Of a DNA stretch of 51,247 nt, positions 34,282-43,192 are shown piece by piece. The DNA is from Bacteriovoracaceae bacterium (GTDB lineage: Bacteria; Bdellovibrionota; Bacteriovoracia; Bacteriovoracales; Bacteriovoracaceae), in the NCBI GenBank assembly GCA_947446575.1, contig CANFHC010000022.1, forward strand, positions 1-51,247, read 5' to 3'. Each line of letters opens with the position of its first letter. Within the stretch, counting starts at the first letter, position 1. The notes under the pieces are model-generated. The model searched no databases. It saw nothing but the letters and a program-made list of their open reading frames with translations, and was not told the origin of the DNA. A program made the position numbers and the translations under genes.

Positions 34282-37170
34282 ATGAAAAGAAAATTAATTC
34301 TCATTTTATGTTTTGGATTTCTTACTTCAGTTGTTTCAGTTAAGTTTGCTCATGCTGATGTTGAACAAAGACGAACTGAACTGTTGAAAGTTTTGGACGA
34401 AGAGTTGCGTGAAGTCACAAGACTTAATAAGCAAATCGGAGCTCAAAGACCGGATCTTATGTTGCGAATGGCACAAATTCTTCTAGAGAAAGGTCGATTA
34501 TTGAAAGATCTAGAAAACCAAAAATATTTAGAAATTCCAGCTGCTGAAAGAGAAAAATCAAATAAAGATGAAGTTTTCAAAGAGTCTCGTAGATATTTTG
34601 ATCAAGCTCAAAAGACAGTTTTAATTCTTCTGAAAAAATTTCCGAGATTTGAAGATAGATCAGATGCTTATTATATTCTTGCTTATAATGCCAAAGAAGT
34701 TAAACAAGAAGATCAGTCAAAAAAATATTTCCAAAAAGCTTTAGATGAATCTCGCAGTGGAACAGTCATTGCGGACAAATCACGGATAGCTCTGGCAGAA
34801 ATTTACTTCAATAAAGGATCATTCGATAAGTCGATGAATCTCTATGAAGCAGCACTAAGAACGAAACGTGATAAGTGGTGGACTAAAGATGCTTTTAACT
34901 TAGCTTGGAGTTATTTCAAGATGGGGAAATACGATAAGGCCATTAATACAATGACCGAATCGTATGAGTTATCAAAAAACAACAAATATATTGATATGTC
35001 GAAAAGCATTGAACGCGATCTGGCGTTCTTTTATACAGAAGCTGGAAAATCTGATGAAGCCATTGCTTTTTACAAAAAGAATGGAAAAAGTGTTTCGGAA
35101 GTTATGCTTAAGGTAGGGCGATATTTAAAGACTCAAGGAAAATTTGCAGCTGCAGAGAAGACGTTAAGTGATGGTTTTCAATATAAGCAAAATGAAAAAG
35201 AAGAGGCTGATTTTAATATTGAACTTATCAGTTTGTATGAAAAATTCGGTCGCGACCAAAAACATTTGGAAGCTTGCAGGGCACTGGCTGCCCAGTTTTC
35301 AAAAGGAAATTTAAACCCTGATCAAATCGAAATTTTAAAATATAATGCTGAAAAAATGTCTGCGCTAATTCAACAGCAACTTGTGGCCAAGACTTATGAT
35401 CATCAAGGTGATGTTCGAGATAAAAAAGCCGAAGCAGCTAACGAATATTTCATGATCAATGCTCTTCTTACACCCGCGAAGTCACAAATGGATTATTTTC
35501 ATTCTGGTGAAACTTTTTTTGCAATCGGTAAGTTTGATAAAGCGATTCCATTTTATGCTGAATCGATTAAGCGCTCACAGAAAAATGCAGATAAAAAAAC
35601 AGAAAGCTTAGCAAGTAATGCCTTAATGGTTTCACTTGGAAAAGGCGTTAAGAAAACTACGGCTGAAGAATACTTAATTCCGGCGTATGAAAGTTTTCTT
35701 TCGACTAACCCGAAAGGTGAAAAATCAAGTGTCGTTTACCAACGTTTATTCTCAGCTCATATGGATAAGAAAAATGTAGCTGCAGCTTCATCTGTTTTAG
35801 TAAATTACAAAAATGCCTTTCCTGCTGAAAATGAAACTCAAGAAAAAATGCTCGCTCAAATTATGGATAACTATAAAGATGCGGGTGATAAAGCAGCTCT
35901 GGCCAGTTGGGTAAAGCGAATTGAAGCCGGCGAATTTAAGGTTAGCCCTGATTATGCCAAAAAAGTAAAAACCCTAGTTCTTGGAATGCAATTTGAAAAA
36001 GTAGAGCAAGCCAGTACGAAGGGTGATAAAAAAGGTGCACTTCGCGGTTATTTACAAATCTACAAATCTCCTGAGAGCGATCCAGAAGCTAAAAAAACTG
36101 CAGCCTATAACATCGCTGTATTATTTTACGAAACAGGTGATAGTAAACAAATGGTCGCATGGGCAGATCGTTCTGCCAGCATGATGACGCCACCAGAGCT
36201 AGTGAAATTTGAAAAAGACTATATTCTTTTTTCAACAGATTTATTTCAAAGACGTCTTTTTAATGAGTCAGCTAATTTAAGCGAAAAAGTATTCGATAAA
36301 ATTTGCTCGACCGATTCAAAGAATAAACGTGTCTTTTTTAAGAATGCCAATGTTATTTACCTTGCTGAAAAACAATTTGAAAAAAGTAAAAACCTTATGA
36401 CTAAAGCGCCTAAGTGTGGAATCGGTAACGAAATTATTCTTCCAGCCTATTTAGATCATTTAAATGAATTAGCAGCCAGCAGTAAGTGGAGTTCTTTTAA
36501 TGATATTATTAAATCGTTAGAAGTATCTAAAGAAATGTGGCCTCAATTAATTTACCCTTCGTCTCTTCTGGCCAATGAATTAGAAAGCATCGGTCGTGGC
36601 GAAGATGCTAGAAAAGTTAGAAGCAAAATGATGACTTATTATGAGAATGCAAAAAAGCAGAAAATGGATATTCCACTTGAAGGTTTAGATGCAATTTCTT
36701 TAATTCGACTCTCTTTGCTTGAAGAACAAGTAAAAAAATTAAACTCCGTAAGGCTTGCGTTTCCAGAGTCTGAATACAATAAAAACTTAAAAGGTAAATT
36801 CATTCAATTAGATCGCATTTCGACTGAGGCCGTTTCAATCGCTGAAATGGGATCAGGAATTGGTATTGTAAAAGCTTACAAGTTGTTAGTTGCAGCTGAT
36901 GAGTCTGTTTATAATGAAATTATAAATTTTACTCCAGATGGAAAATCTCCAGAGTATGTGGCTTCTTTTAAAAAAGGAATGAGTGGATTGGCAAAACCCC
37001 TTGATAAGCAAGCGCAAGAATTTAGAGCAACAGCAATTAAGAAAATTGAAAAAGATAATATTTTATCTCCAGAAAATGCCTGGTTCTTAGTTAAAAATGA
37101 GTACTCGTTTATTCCAGAATTTTACAGTGAAAATGGAGCTGCCCTAATGGATAAGGCAGGTGGGAAATGA
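34282..37170 (+). CDS. Large periplasmic TPR protein (AgmK/GltI-like candidate)
   Basis: A signal peptide (about residues 1-25, ending AHA) is followed by some 930 residues of helical repeats, with TPR units evident at about 120-160, 165-195 (AEIYFNKGSFDKSMNLYEAAL), 205-240 (AWSYFKMGKYDKAINTM), 410-435 (GETFFAIGKFDKAIPFY) and 610-635. The N-terminal segment with RRTELLKVLDEELREVTRLN is typical of large TPR proteins in deltaproteobacterial gliding clusters such as AgmK of Myxococcus. That comparison is from memory. Its stop overlaps the next start by four bases. Confidence 0.8.
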   Translation: MKRKLILILCFGFLTSVVSVKFAHADVEQRRTELLKVLDEELREVTRLNKQIGAQRPDLMLRMAQILLEKGRLLKDLENQKYLEIPAAEREKSNKDEVFKESRRYFDQAQKTVLILLKKFPRFEDRSDAYYILAYNAKEVKQEDQSKKYFQKALDESRSGTVIADKSRIALAEIYFNKGSFDKSMNLYEAALRTKRDKWWTKDAFNLAWSYFKMGKYDKAINTMTESYELSKNNKYIDMSKSIERDLAFFYTEAGKSDEAIAFYKKNGKSVSEVMLKVGRYLKTQGKFAAAEKTLSDGFQYKQNEKEEADFNIELISLYEKFGRDQKHLEACRALAAQFSKGNLNPDQIEILKYNAEKMSALIQQQLVAKTYDHQGDVRDKKAEAANEYFMINALLTPAKSQMDYFHSGETFFAIGKFDKAIPFYAESIKRSQKNADKKTESLASNALMVSLGKGVKKTTAEEYLIPAYESFLSTNPKGEKSSVVYQRLFSAHMDKKNVAAASSVLVNYKNAFPAENETQEKMLAQIMDNYKDAGDKAALASWVKRIEAGEFKVSPDYAKKVKTLVLGMQFEKVEQASTKGDKKGALRGYLQIYKSPESDPEAKKTAAYNIAVLFYETGDSKQMVAWADRSASMMTPPELVKFEKDYILFSTDLFQRRLFNESANLSEKVFDKICSTDSKNKRVFFKNANVIYLAEKQFEKSKNLMTKAPKCGIGNEIILPAYLDHLNELAASSKWSSFNDIIKSLEVSKEMWPQLIYPSSLLANELESIGRGEDARKVRSKMMTYYENAKKQKMDIPLEGLDAISLIRLSLLEEQVKKLNSVRLAFPESEYNKNLKGKFIQLDRISTEAVSIAEMGSGIGIVKAYKLLVAADESVYNEIINFTPDGKSPEYVASFKKGMSGLAKPLDKQAQEFRATAIKKIEKDNILSPENAWFLVKNEYSFIPEFYSENGAALMDKAGGK

Positions 37171-38087
37171 AAAAATTATTACCTTTACTACTTATTCTTA
37201 CTGCTTGTGCTGGCAATTCTAATTATAGAAAAGGAGCTGCAGACGAAGCAGTTATGCCAGAAGAGGATTACAGTTGGGTTGACCAACTTAATTTTGATAA
37301 GAAGACTGAGAAAAAATATCAAGCAGACAACGATGAGTTTAAACTCTCGTCTGAAGAAGAAAGCCATGCTTTAGTGAAAGAATCTTTGACAAATCTTCCA
37401 GCCCCCCGCCTCGATGAAGCTTTGCTAAAAACTGATGATGTTCTCACTAAGATGAACATTAAATGTTACCAAGGTAAATTTGATGAAGCGCTCAAGATGG
37501 CCGATGATGCCTACGGACAATTCAAAAACAATACGAGTTATTGGAATCAATTAGGAAGTTGTTATTACTTAAAAGATGATTATGCTAAAGCGATTCTTTT
37601 TTATAATAAATCACGTGATCTCGATGCCAAATTTATTCCGGCAATAAATAATCTCGGTGTTGTTTATAGCAAACAAGGAAAATTTCAAAAAGCATTGGCC
37701 GCATTCAAAAAAGCCGCCGATATGGGCACTTTTAGTGTGACACCAACTTATAATTTAGCCGAACTCTATTTGCGCTTTGGATCTGTCGGTAAGGCACTAC
37801 CTATTTTTCAAGGACTTGCTAAAAAAAGTCCGCAAGATATTGATGTAAATTCAGCACTAGCTGCTGCAAATTTATTGAAAGGTGATTACGCTACTGCTAT
37901 TACAATCTATGGAGCATTCGATAAGGCCACTCTTACTAAACCAAGCATTGGATTGAATTATGCGGTTGCTTTAAAATTATCCAATAAGCCAACAGATGCG
38001 CAGGCAGTTTTGGGAAATATCGTGGCAGCAACAAGCGCAGATATGAAAGACTACTCTCAACGGGTTGATCAATTTATTAGGAAATGA
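37167..38087 (+). CDS. TPR lipoprotein (AglT/GltE-like candidate)
   Basis: The lipobox LTAC (Cys14) marks a lipoprotein; the residues after Cys (AG) favour release to the outer membrane. An acidic linker of about 75 residues leads to five or so TPR units (about 100-290), for example YWNQLGSCYYLKDDYAKAIL and AINNLGVVYSKQGKFQKALA. It has 306 residues. Its ATG overlaps the stop of the large TPR gene by four bases, so the two products are coupled. In Myxococcus a TPR lipoprotein (AglT/GltE) belongs to the gliding envelope complex; equivalence here is a hypothesis. Confidence 0.82.
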   Translation: MKKLLPLLLILTACAGNSNYRKGAADEAVMPEEDYSWVDQLNFDKKTEKKYQADNDEFKLSSEEESHALVKESLTNLPAPRLDEALLKTDDVLTKMNIKCYQGKFDEALKMADDAYGQFKNNTSYWNQLGSCYYLKDDYAKAILFYNKSRDLDAKFIPAINNLGVVYSKQGKFQKALAAFKKAADMGTFSVTPTYNLAELYLRFGSVGKALPIFQGLAKKSPQDIDVNSALAAANLLKGDYATAITIYGAFDKATLTKPSIGLNYAVALKLSNKPTDAQAVLGNIVAATSADMKDYSQRVDQFIRK

Positions 38088-38089
38088 TT

Positions 38090-38383
38090 ATGAAAAACTT
38101 TTTAGCACTAACTTGTGTTTTTGTTTCGCTCGCTTCTTTTGCTCAAGATAACGAGAAAGCTGTTGTTGATGGAAAGGAGACAATGGTAGGGAATAAAAAA
38201 ATTATTTATACTTACAAGCAATATGAAAAATTTGATTTTGATGATTTGAATATCGAAGGAGACACTGGTGCTCCGAGTGATCTATCTATTCCATCGATTC
38301 ACGAAAAACGCTTCACAAATCGTCTACCTTACCGCAGGTCCTTTACAGTAGAAATTAAGAAGGGGATTGAGCGCGTCCGTTAG
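38090..38383 (+). CDS. Small secreted protein with basic C-terminal tail, last gene of the TPR cluster
   Basis: No family recognised. It has a signal peptide (ending SFA before QDNEK), a short acidic middle and a conserved-looking basic tail, NRLPYRRSFTVEIKKGIERVR in pieces near residues 77-97. Two in-frame ATGs exist: one overlaps the upstream stop (38084) and one at 38090, which has AGGA at proper spacing and is preferred (97 residues). The 90 or so bases that follow hold no clear terminator. It may be a small partner of the TPR proteins. Confidence 0.65.
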   Translation: MKNFLALTCVFVSLASFAQDNEKAVVDGKETMVGNKKIIYTYKQYEKFDFDDLNIEGDTGAPSDLSIPSIHEKRFTNRLPYRRSFTVEIKKGIERVR

Positions 38384-38472
38384 TCTGACAAAGTTTTATG
38401 GCATTTAGAACTTAGCGGGGCTTATGGTCCACTACCATCTTACGAGTGGTTAACATCAAAACTGAAGCCTTC

Positions 38473-38501
38473 TTAGACCCTTGGATGATAGGGGTTATAA
38501 T
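38473..38501 (+). promoter_or_regulatory. Promoter with consensus -10, giving a leaderless mRNA
   Basis: A perfect TATAAT (38496-38501) lies six bases before the ATG at 38508, with TTAGAC (38473-38478) 17 bases upstream as a modest -35. Initiation seven bases after the -10 would fall on the A of the start codon. There is no Shine-Dalgarno. Confidence 0.6.
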
Positions 38502-38507
38502 CAGTAT

Positions 38508-38972
38508 ATGGAAGCCTTTTTAAAGTTAGTTCGCAACATTCCACAGGCACGTAATCTGACGAAGTTGAAACTTGGTTTGCTCCTGTCGTTTATTGTCTTG
38601 TTACTTTTTCAATTCATCGTTGGATTTAGAGAATTCGAAGACTATCTCATTATTTTTATCTTCATACTTTTTCTCAACGACCTTTACTATAAATTGACGA
38701 AGCCCCAGCCATTGGTATTTCACGAAGAGAGAATGACAAGATTGATTATGTCTGGAGTGTTTCTATTTCTACTTGTATTGCCCTTTGCAATTGATTCAAT
38801 GAATGTTTCAAATACTACCAGGCTTACTATTTCTAAATTAGGTTTTGTCTTATGGGCCCAAGTCTTTTTACTAGATTCATTTTTTCAATACAAACAAACT
38901 CATTCCAAACAATGGTTAGTGTTTGCCAATGCAGCAGTCATATTAATTATTATTGGGGCGTTTGTGAATTAG
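38508..38972 (+). CDS. Integral membrane protein, unknown function
   Basis: No family recognised. The 154-residue protein has about five hydrophobic helices (near residues 21-39, 45-58, 80-96, 108-124 and 134-152) with short polar loops, one containing the HEERMTR segment. The frame opens at a TTG (38481), but that codon lies inside the promoter, so ATG 38508 is the likely start and the message should be leaderless. Its stop overlaps that of the convergent gmhA by three bases. Confidence 0.65.
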   Translation: MEAFLKLVRNIPQARNLTKLKLGLLLSFIVLLLFQFIVGFREFEDYLIIFIFILFLNDLYYKLTKPQPLVFHEERMTRLIMSGVFLFLLVLPFAIDSMNVSNTTRLTISKLGFVLWAQVFLLDSFFQYKQTHSKQWLVFANAAVILIIIGAFVN

Positions 38973-39547
38973 AGGTAGTTTTCAGGAAAAAGAGTACGCT
39001 CAATTCCTTCGATAAAAATATGAATACATTTAATATGCACTTCTTGAATACGATCGCTGACTTTTGAATCAACAACCAAGCTCACATCCACCATGTCTTT
39101 AAGAATTCCTCCGCCCTTTCCTAAAAGGCCCACAACCTTCATTCCTTTTTTCTTAGCTGCTTCAACAGCTAAAAGAACATTCGGTGAATTTCCAGATGTA
39201 GAAATGGCAAGCAGAACATCACCTTTATTTCCCCATGCTTCTACGTAGCGAGAGAAAACAAAATCATATCCATAGTCATTAGAGACACAAGTTAAATGAG
39301 AAGCATCATTAATGGCCATAGCTGGGAGTGGTGCACGCTCTTTTCTAAAGCGTCCTGTCAGTTCTTCAGCAAAGTGCATGGCATCGCACATTGAACCACC
39401 GTTTCCACAGCTAAAAATTCTTCCATTATTTCTATATGATTCGACCATCAACTCGATGGCCGAATTAATATTTTCAATATTGGTTTGATTGCTTACGAAA
39501 GCATTTAAAACTTTTTGTGCTTCAACGAGTGATTCAGTTACGAACAT
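38969..39547 (-). CDS. gmhA: Phosphoheptose isomerase
   Basis: GmhA converts sedoheptulose 7-phosphate to D-glycero-D-manno-heptose 7-phosphate for the LPS inner core. The SIS-domain sequence follows E. coli GmhA closely: SCGNGGSMCDAMHFAEELTG, ISTSGNSPN and DRIQEVHIKCIHI, in a 192-residue protein (E. coli 192). The related replication factor DiaA has the same fold, but the AMHFAEELTGR motif with its His and Glu favours the isomerase. It lies three bases after trxA and is probably co-transcribed with it. Confidence 0.92.
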   Translation of the reverse strand: MFVTESLVEAQKVLNAFVSNQTNIENINSAIELMVESYRNNGRIFSCGNGGSMCDAMHFAEELTGRFRKERAPLPAMAINDASHLTCVSNDYGYDFVFSRYVEAWGNKGDVLLAISTSGNSPNVLLAVEAAKKKGMKVVGLLGKGGGILKDMVDVSLVVDSKVSDRIQEVHIKCIHIFIEGIERTLFPENYL

Positions 39548-39550
39548 TTT

Positions 39551-39874
39551 TTAAGCCATCTCTTCTAGTGATTTTTTGATTTCATCTTTACCTTGAACAC
39601 CAACTAAAGTTTTTGATGCTTGGCCATTTTTGAAAAAAATCATAGTTGGGATACCACGGATTCCGTATCTCTGAGCTAGCTCAGGATTATCATCAACATT
39701 TACTTTTACGATTTCTGCTTTTTCGCCAAGTTCTTTAGCAACTTCATCAAGTATTGGTCCCAACACGCGACATGGTCCACACCATTCCGCCCAAAAATCT
39801 ACTAAAACTGGTTTGTTTGCTTTTAAAACATCATTTTCAAAATGTGCTACGTCTGTTTTATTCACTGATCCCAT
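39551..39874 (-). CDS. trxA: Thioredoxin
   Basis: This is a small cytoplasmic disulfide reductase. The active site WCGPC is at residues 31-35 in the classical VDFWAEWCGPCR context, and the cis-proline loop GIRGIPTM follows near residue 75. Length is 107 residues. AAGGAG stands seven bases before the ATG. gmhA follows after three bases. Confidence 0.98.
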   Translation of the reverse strand: MGSVNKTDVAHFENDVLKANKPVLVDFWAEWCGPCRVLGPILDEVAKELGEKAEIVKVNVDDNPELAQRYGIRGIPTMIFFKNGQASKTLVGVQGKDEIKKSLEEMA

Positions 39875-39901
39875 AACGGACTCCTTCTTAATGTTGTAAC
39901 T

Positions 39902-39929
39902 ATTCTACCTAAGTCATACAGTAGTGAAA
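39902..39929 (-). promoter_or_regulatory. Candidate trxA promoter
   Basis: On the minus strand TTTCAC (39929-39924) and TAGAAT (39907-39902) are 16 bases apart, about 28 bases before the trxA start. The -10 matches at five of six positions; the -35 is weak. It diverges from the promoter at 39949-39976. Confidence 0.45.
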
Positions 39930-39948
39930 AGCCTTTAAATTTTGTGCT

Positions 39949-39976
39949 TTGCTTTTCTTTATGCTGTCACTAAGAT
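39949..39976 (+). promoter_or_regulatory. Candidate promoter giving a leaderless RDD-protein mRNA
   Basis: TTGCTT (39949-39954), a 16-base spacer and TAAGAT (39971-39976) end six bases before the ATG at 39983, the same geometry as before 177 and 38508. No Shine-Dalgarno is present. Confidence 0.45.
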
Positions 39977-39982
39977 TGATTT

Positions 39983-40483
39983 ATGGATAGAAAGTATCTT
40001 CTGGAAAAAGCCATTCGTGTCGCCAAGTTAACTCGCCTCATTGCGAAAGGAATTGATGTTTTAATCGTACTTTGTTTCTCTATTTTGTTCTATCCAGTCG
40101 GACTTATTCTAGGCATTGTCTATATCTCACTTGCAGATGGTTTAAATCTTGGGCAGTCTGTTGGAAAAAAATTTATGGGGTTTGCAGTCAAATCTTTAGA
40201 AGATGGATCCCCTTGTTCATATAAACAATCAGTCATACGAAATTTGCCTTTTATCTTACCTCTCATCTTGGCCATTGTTCCTTTTTGGGGCTGGATATTA
40301 GGAGGAATTTTGGGAGTTGCTCTCGTCGGATTGGAACTTTACTTACTTTACAATCTCGATTCAGGTCATCGCTTAGGTGACGTTATGGCCGATACTTCTG
40401 TTATGGCGAACGATGACAATTTCGTTGGGGTCAAGAATAGAAAAGCAAGTTGGTTCACCACTAAAACAACTACCACAATCTAG
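39983..40483 (+). CDS. RDD-family membrane protein
   Basis: RDD proteins are small membrane proteins named for conserved Arg and Asp residues; some have been linked to ion transport, but most are uncharacterised. Here RLIAKGIDVLIV carries the first Arg/Asp pair near residues 18-26, GQSVGKKFMGFAV is the typical second motif (residues 53-65), and the C-terminal HRLGDVMADTSV (near 133-144) holds the last Asp. Three or four hydrophobic segments and 166 residues are normal. It diverges from trxA and precedes polA by 51 bases. Confidence 0.85.
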   Translation: MDRKYLLEKAIRVAKLTRLIAKGIDVLIVLCFSILFYPVGLILGIVYISLADGLNLGQSVGKKFMGFAVKSLEDGSPCSYKQSVIRNLPFILPLILAIVPFWGWILGGILGVALVGLELYLLYNLDSGHRLGDVMADTSVMANDDNFVGVKNRKASWFTTKTTTTI

Positions 40484-40534
40484 ATTTCTTTGTTACTTTT
40501 AGCCTTATCAAAAAGTAATATCTAAGGAATCAAC

Positions 40535-43192
40535 ATGACCAAAAAACGTTTGATTATCGTCGACGTCTCGAACTTTATATTTCGTGCATTCTTTGCCATT
40601 CGACCAATGCATTCACCGGATGGAGTTCCAACCAACGCAGTGTATGGAATGTTCACAATGCTTTTAAAACTTTTGGCCGATCACAAACCGACACATGTTT
40701 TTTTAGCTCGCGATACGAAAGGCGGATCATTTAGAAATGAACTTTATTCAGAATACAAAGCCAATCGAAGTGAGCCACCTGAAGAACTAATTCCTCAGTT
40801 TGCACTAATAGATCAATTAATCAGACAAATGAACTTACCCACTTTTAGCCATAATAATTATGAAGCAGACGACATTATTGGTTCAGCTTGTGTGCAATGG
40901 AAGGATCAATTTGATGATATTTGGATTGCTTCTGGTGATAAAGATTTAATGCAGTTTGTAGGAGGTAATACAAAATTGCTCGATACAATGAAAGATAAAC
41001 TTTACTCACCAGATGATGTTGAAGAAAAAATGGGTGTGCGCCCTGAACAGATTGTCGACTATCTTTCTATTGTTGGTGATACTTCTGATAATATTCCAGG
41101 AATGAAGGGTATTGGTGCCGTTGGAGCTGCAAAACTTTTAAAAGAATTTGGAACACTCGAAAACATAATTGCCAATAAAACAGAGCTGAAAGGCAAAAAA
41201 GTCATTGAAGCTTTTACAGATCATTTAGAAGCGGGCCTTCTTTCAAAAAAATTAGTTCAAATCGTAACAGATATTGAACTTGGTCACACGCCTGATGAAA
41301 CAGCAGTAAGTTTTTATCCTACCAATGAGCTTAGTGAGTTTCTCAAAGATTTAGGATTTAAATCTGCCTTGGTCAAATTACAAGAATTGCGTTTTCAATA
41401 TCACCTTTCTAAAGAATCAGATAAACGAGTCGATGGAATTGTTGATGAAACAATTGATACTTCAAAATTTAATCCAGTAAATATTCCAACAGTCGTAATG
41501 ATTGAAGTGGATGGAAATAATTTAGATGAAATTATTAGTAGTATGTTGGCAGAAAAAACGGCAGCTATGCACATTCTTTATGACGGCGAAGATATCTATG
41601 CTCGTCAAATTCATCGCGTTTATTTGACAGCAAATGGTGAAACCGCCTACGCCGCTGATCGCGAATTTGCGAGCCTTATCGTTCAAAAGATTTGGGCCAA
41701 TAAGGAAGTGGAAGTCATTGGGGAAAACCTTAAACGAGATTGCGTGCATGCCTTGATTAATAAATGGGAATTTGTATCAAAACGTTTTGATATTTCACTA
41801 GCTCATTTTAACATTAACACCAATACGCGCCACGATCTGGATTTATTAATGCAAGAATATTTGCAAAAAGAAGTTAATGTCGATGAACATGTGGCCCATG
41901 CTGAAAGAGCTCAAGGATTAATTGAAATAGCGAAAATTTTCAAAAAACGCCTAGAAGAACTCAACGTTTTAGAAATATATAATTCGATCGATTTAAATAT
42001 CATTCCAGTGCTTGCTAAAATGGAAAAGGAAGGTATTTCTTTAAACGCAAATTACCTTCGTGAGTTTGAAGTCGAACTGGCCCATGAAATTAAGCGCGTT
42101 GAAACAGAAATTTTCAAAGTGGCTGAAACTGAAATAAATTTGAATTCACCAAAACAGGTTGGAATTCTTTTGTTTGAAAAACTGCAATTGCCAGCACTTA
42201 AAAAAACAAAAACTGGATATTCAACCGATGCAGAGGTTTTAGAAGAGCTCGATGGTATGGATTTAAGTCCCATCCCCGGACTCCTTCTCACTCATCGTGA
42301 GTATGGCAAAATTCTTTCAACTTATGTAAAAGCATTGCCAGAATTAGTGAATCCTCTCACAAAAAGAATTCACACGAATTATAATTTAACTGTTGCTCAA
42401 ACAGGAAGACTCTCTTCAACAAATCCTAATTTACAAAACATTCCCGTGAAAAGTCCCATGGGAGAAAAAGTCCGTAAGGCTTTTATTGCTAAACCTGGAC
42501 GAATACTTCTTTCTGCCGATTATTCACAAGTAGAATTGCGATTATTAGCTCATTTTTCAGAAGATCCGACTATGCTGAAATCATTTCAAGATGATTTAGA
42601 TATCCACTCTCAAACAGCAGCAGAAGTTTTAGGCATTCCATTAGGGTCAGTAACTTCACGCGACCGATCAATGGCAAAAACGGTTAACTTTGGTCTTATG
42701 TATGGTCAGTCTTCATTTGGTTTAGCTTCTACTTTGAAAATTACTCGGACTGAAGCCAAAGCTTATATTGATCGATACTTCAGTCGTTTTAGTTCGATTA
42801 AAACATTTTTAGACACTTTAAAAGATAAAGCAGAACAAACAGGTTACGCAGAAACCTTCCATGGAAGAAAAAGATTTTTGCCGGATATTCATTCTCAAAA
42901 TAGGACAATTAAAGCTCAAGCAGAACGTATGGCCATCAATAGTCCAATTCAAGGGACGGCTGCTGATATTATAAAAATTGCGATGATTCATATCGATGCA
43001 GAAATGGTTCAAAGAAATTTAAAATCAAAAATGTTATTGCAGGTTCACGATGAACTTATTTTTGAAGTGGAAGAAGAAGAAATTGATATTATGAAAGATC
43101 TTGTAAAGCGCGGGATGGAGTCTGTTGTCAATTTACTAGTCCCACTCGGAGTCGATATGGGACTAGGTGTAAATTGGTACGATCTTAAATAG
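40535..43192 (+). CDS. polA: DNA polymerase I
   Basis: Pol I removes RNA primers and fills gaps. The 5' nuclease domain (about residues 1-290) starts with LIIVDVSNFIFRAFFAI and has the DDIIGSA and SGDKDLMQF motifs. In the polymerase domain, motif A LLSADYSQVELR has Asp662, motif B is RDRSMAKTVNFGLMYG and motif C QVHDELIFEV has Asp839. The middle 3'-5' exonuclease domain (about 310-470) has lost most acidic residues (IEVDGNN in place of the first DTE motif; the last YxxxD motif is absent), so proofreading is probably missing. Length is 885 residues. AAGGAA precedes the ATG. Confidence 0.97.
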   Translation: MTKKRLIIVDVSNFIFRAFFAIRPMHSPDGVPTNAVYGMFTMLLKLLADHKPTHVFLARDTKGGSFRNELYSEYKANRSEPPEELIPQFALIDQLIRQMNLPTFSHNNYEADDIIGSACVQWKDQFDDIWIASGDKDLMQFVGGNTKLLDTMKDKLYSPDDVEEKMGVRPEQIVDYLSIVGDTSDNIPGMKGIGAVGAAKLLKEFGTLENIIANKTELKGKKVIEAFTDHLEAGLLSKKLVQIVTDIELGHTPDETAVSFYPTNELSEFLKDLGFKSALVKLQELRFQYHLSKESDKRVDGIVDETIDTSKFNPVNIPTVVMIEVDGNNLDEIISSMLAEKTAAMHILYDGEDIYARQIHRVYLTANGETAYAADREFASLIVQKIWANKEVEVIGENLKRDCVHALINKWEFVSKRFDISLAHFNINTNTRHDLDLLMQEYLQKEVNVDEHVAHAERAQGLIEIAKIFKKRLEELNVLEIYNSIDLNIIPVLAKMEKEGISLNANYLREFEVELAHEIKRVETEIFKVAETEINLNSPKQVGILLFEKLQLPALKKTKTGYSTDAEVLEELDGMDLSPIPGLLLTHREYGKILSTYVKALPELVNPLTKRIHTNYNLTVAQTGRLSSTNPNLQNIPVKSPMGEKVRKAFIAKPGRILLSADYSQVELRLLAHFSEDPTMLKSFQDDLDIHSQTAAEVLGIPLGSVTSRDRSMAKTVNFGLMYGQSSFGLASTLKITRTEAKAYIDRYFSRFSSIKTFLDTLKDKAEQTGYAETFHGRKRFLPDIHSQNRTIKAQAERMAINSPIQGTAADIIKIAMIHIDAEMVQRNLKSKMLLQVHDELIFEVEEEEIDIMKDLVKRGMESVVNLLVPLGVDMGLGVNWYDLK

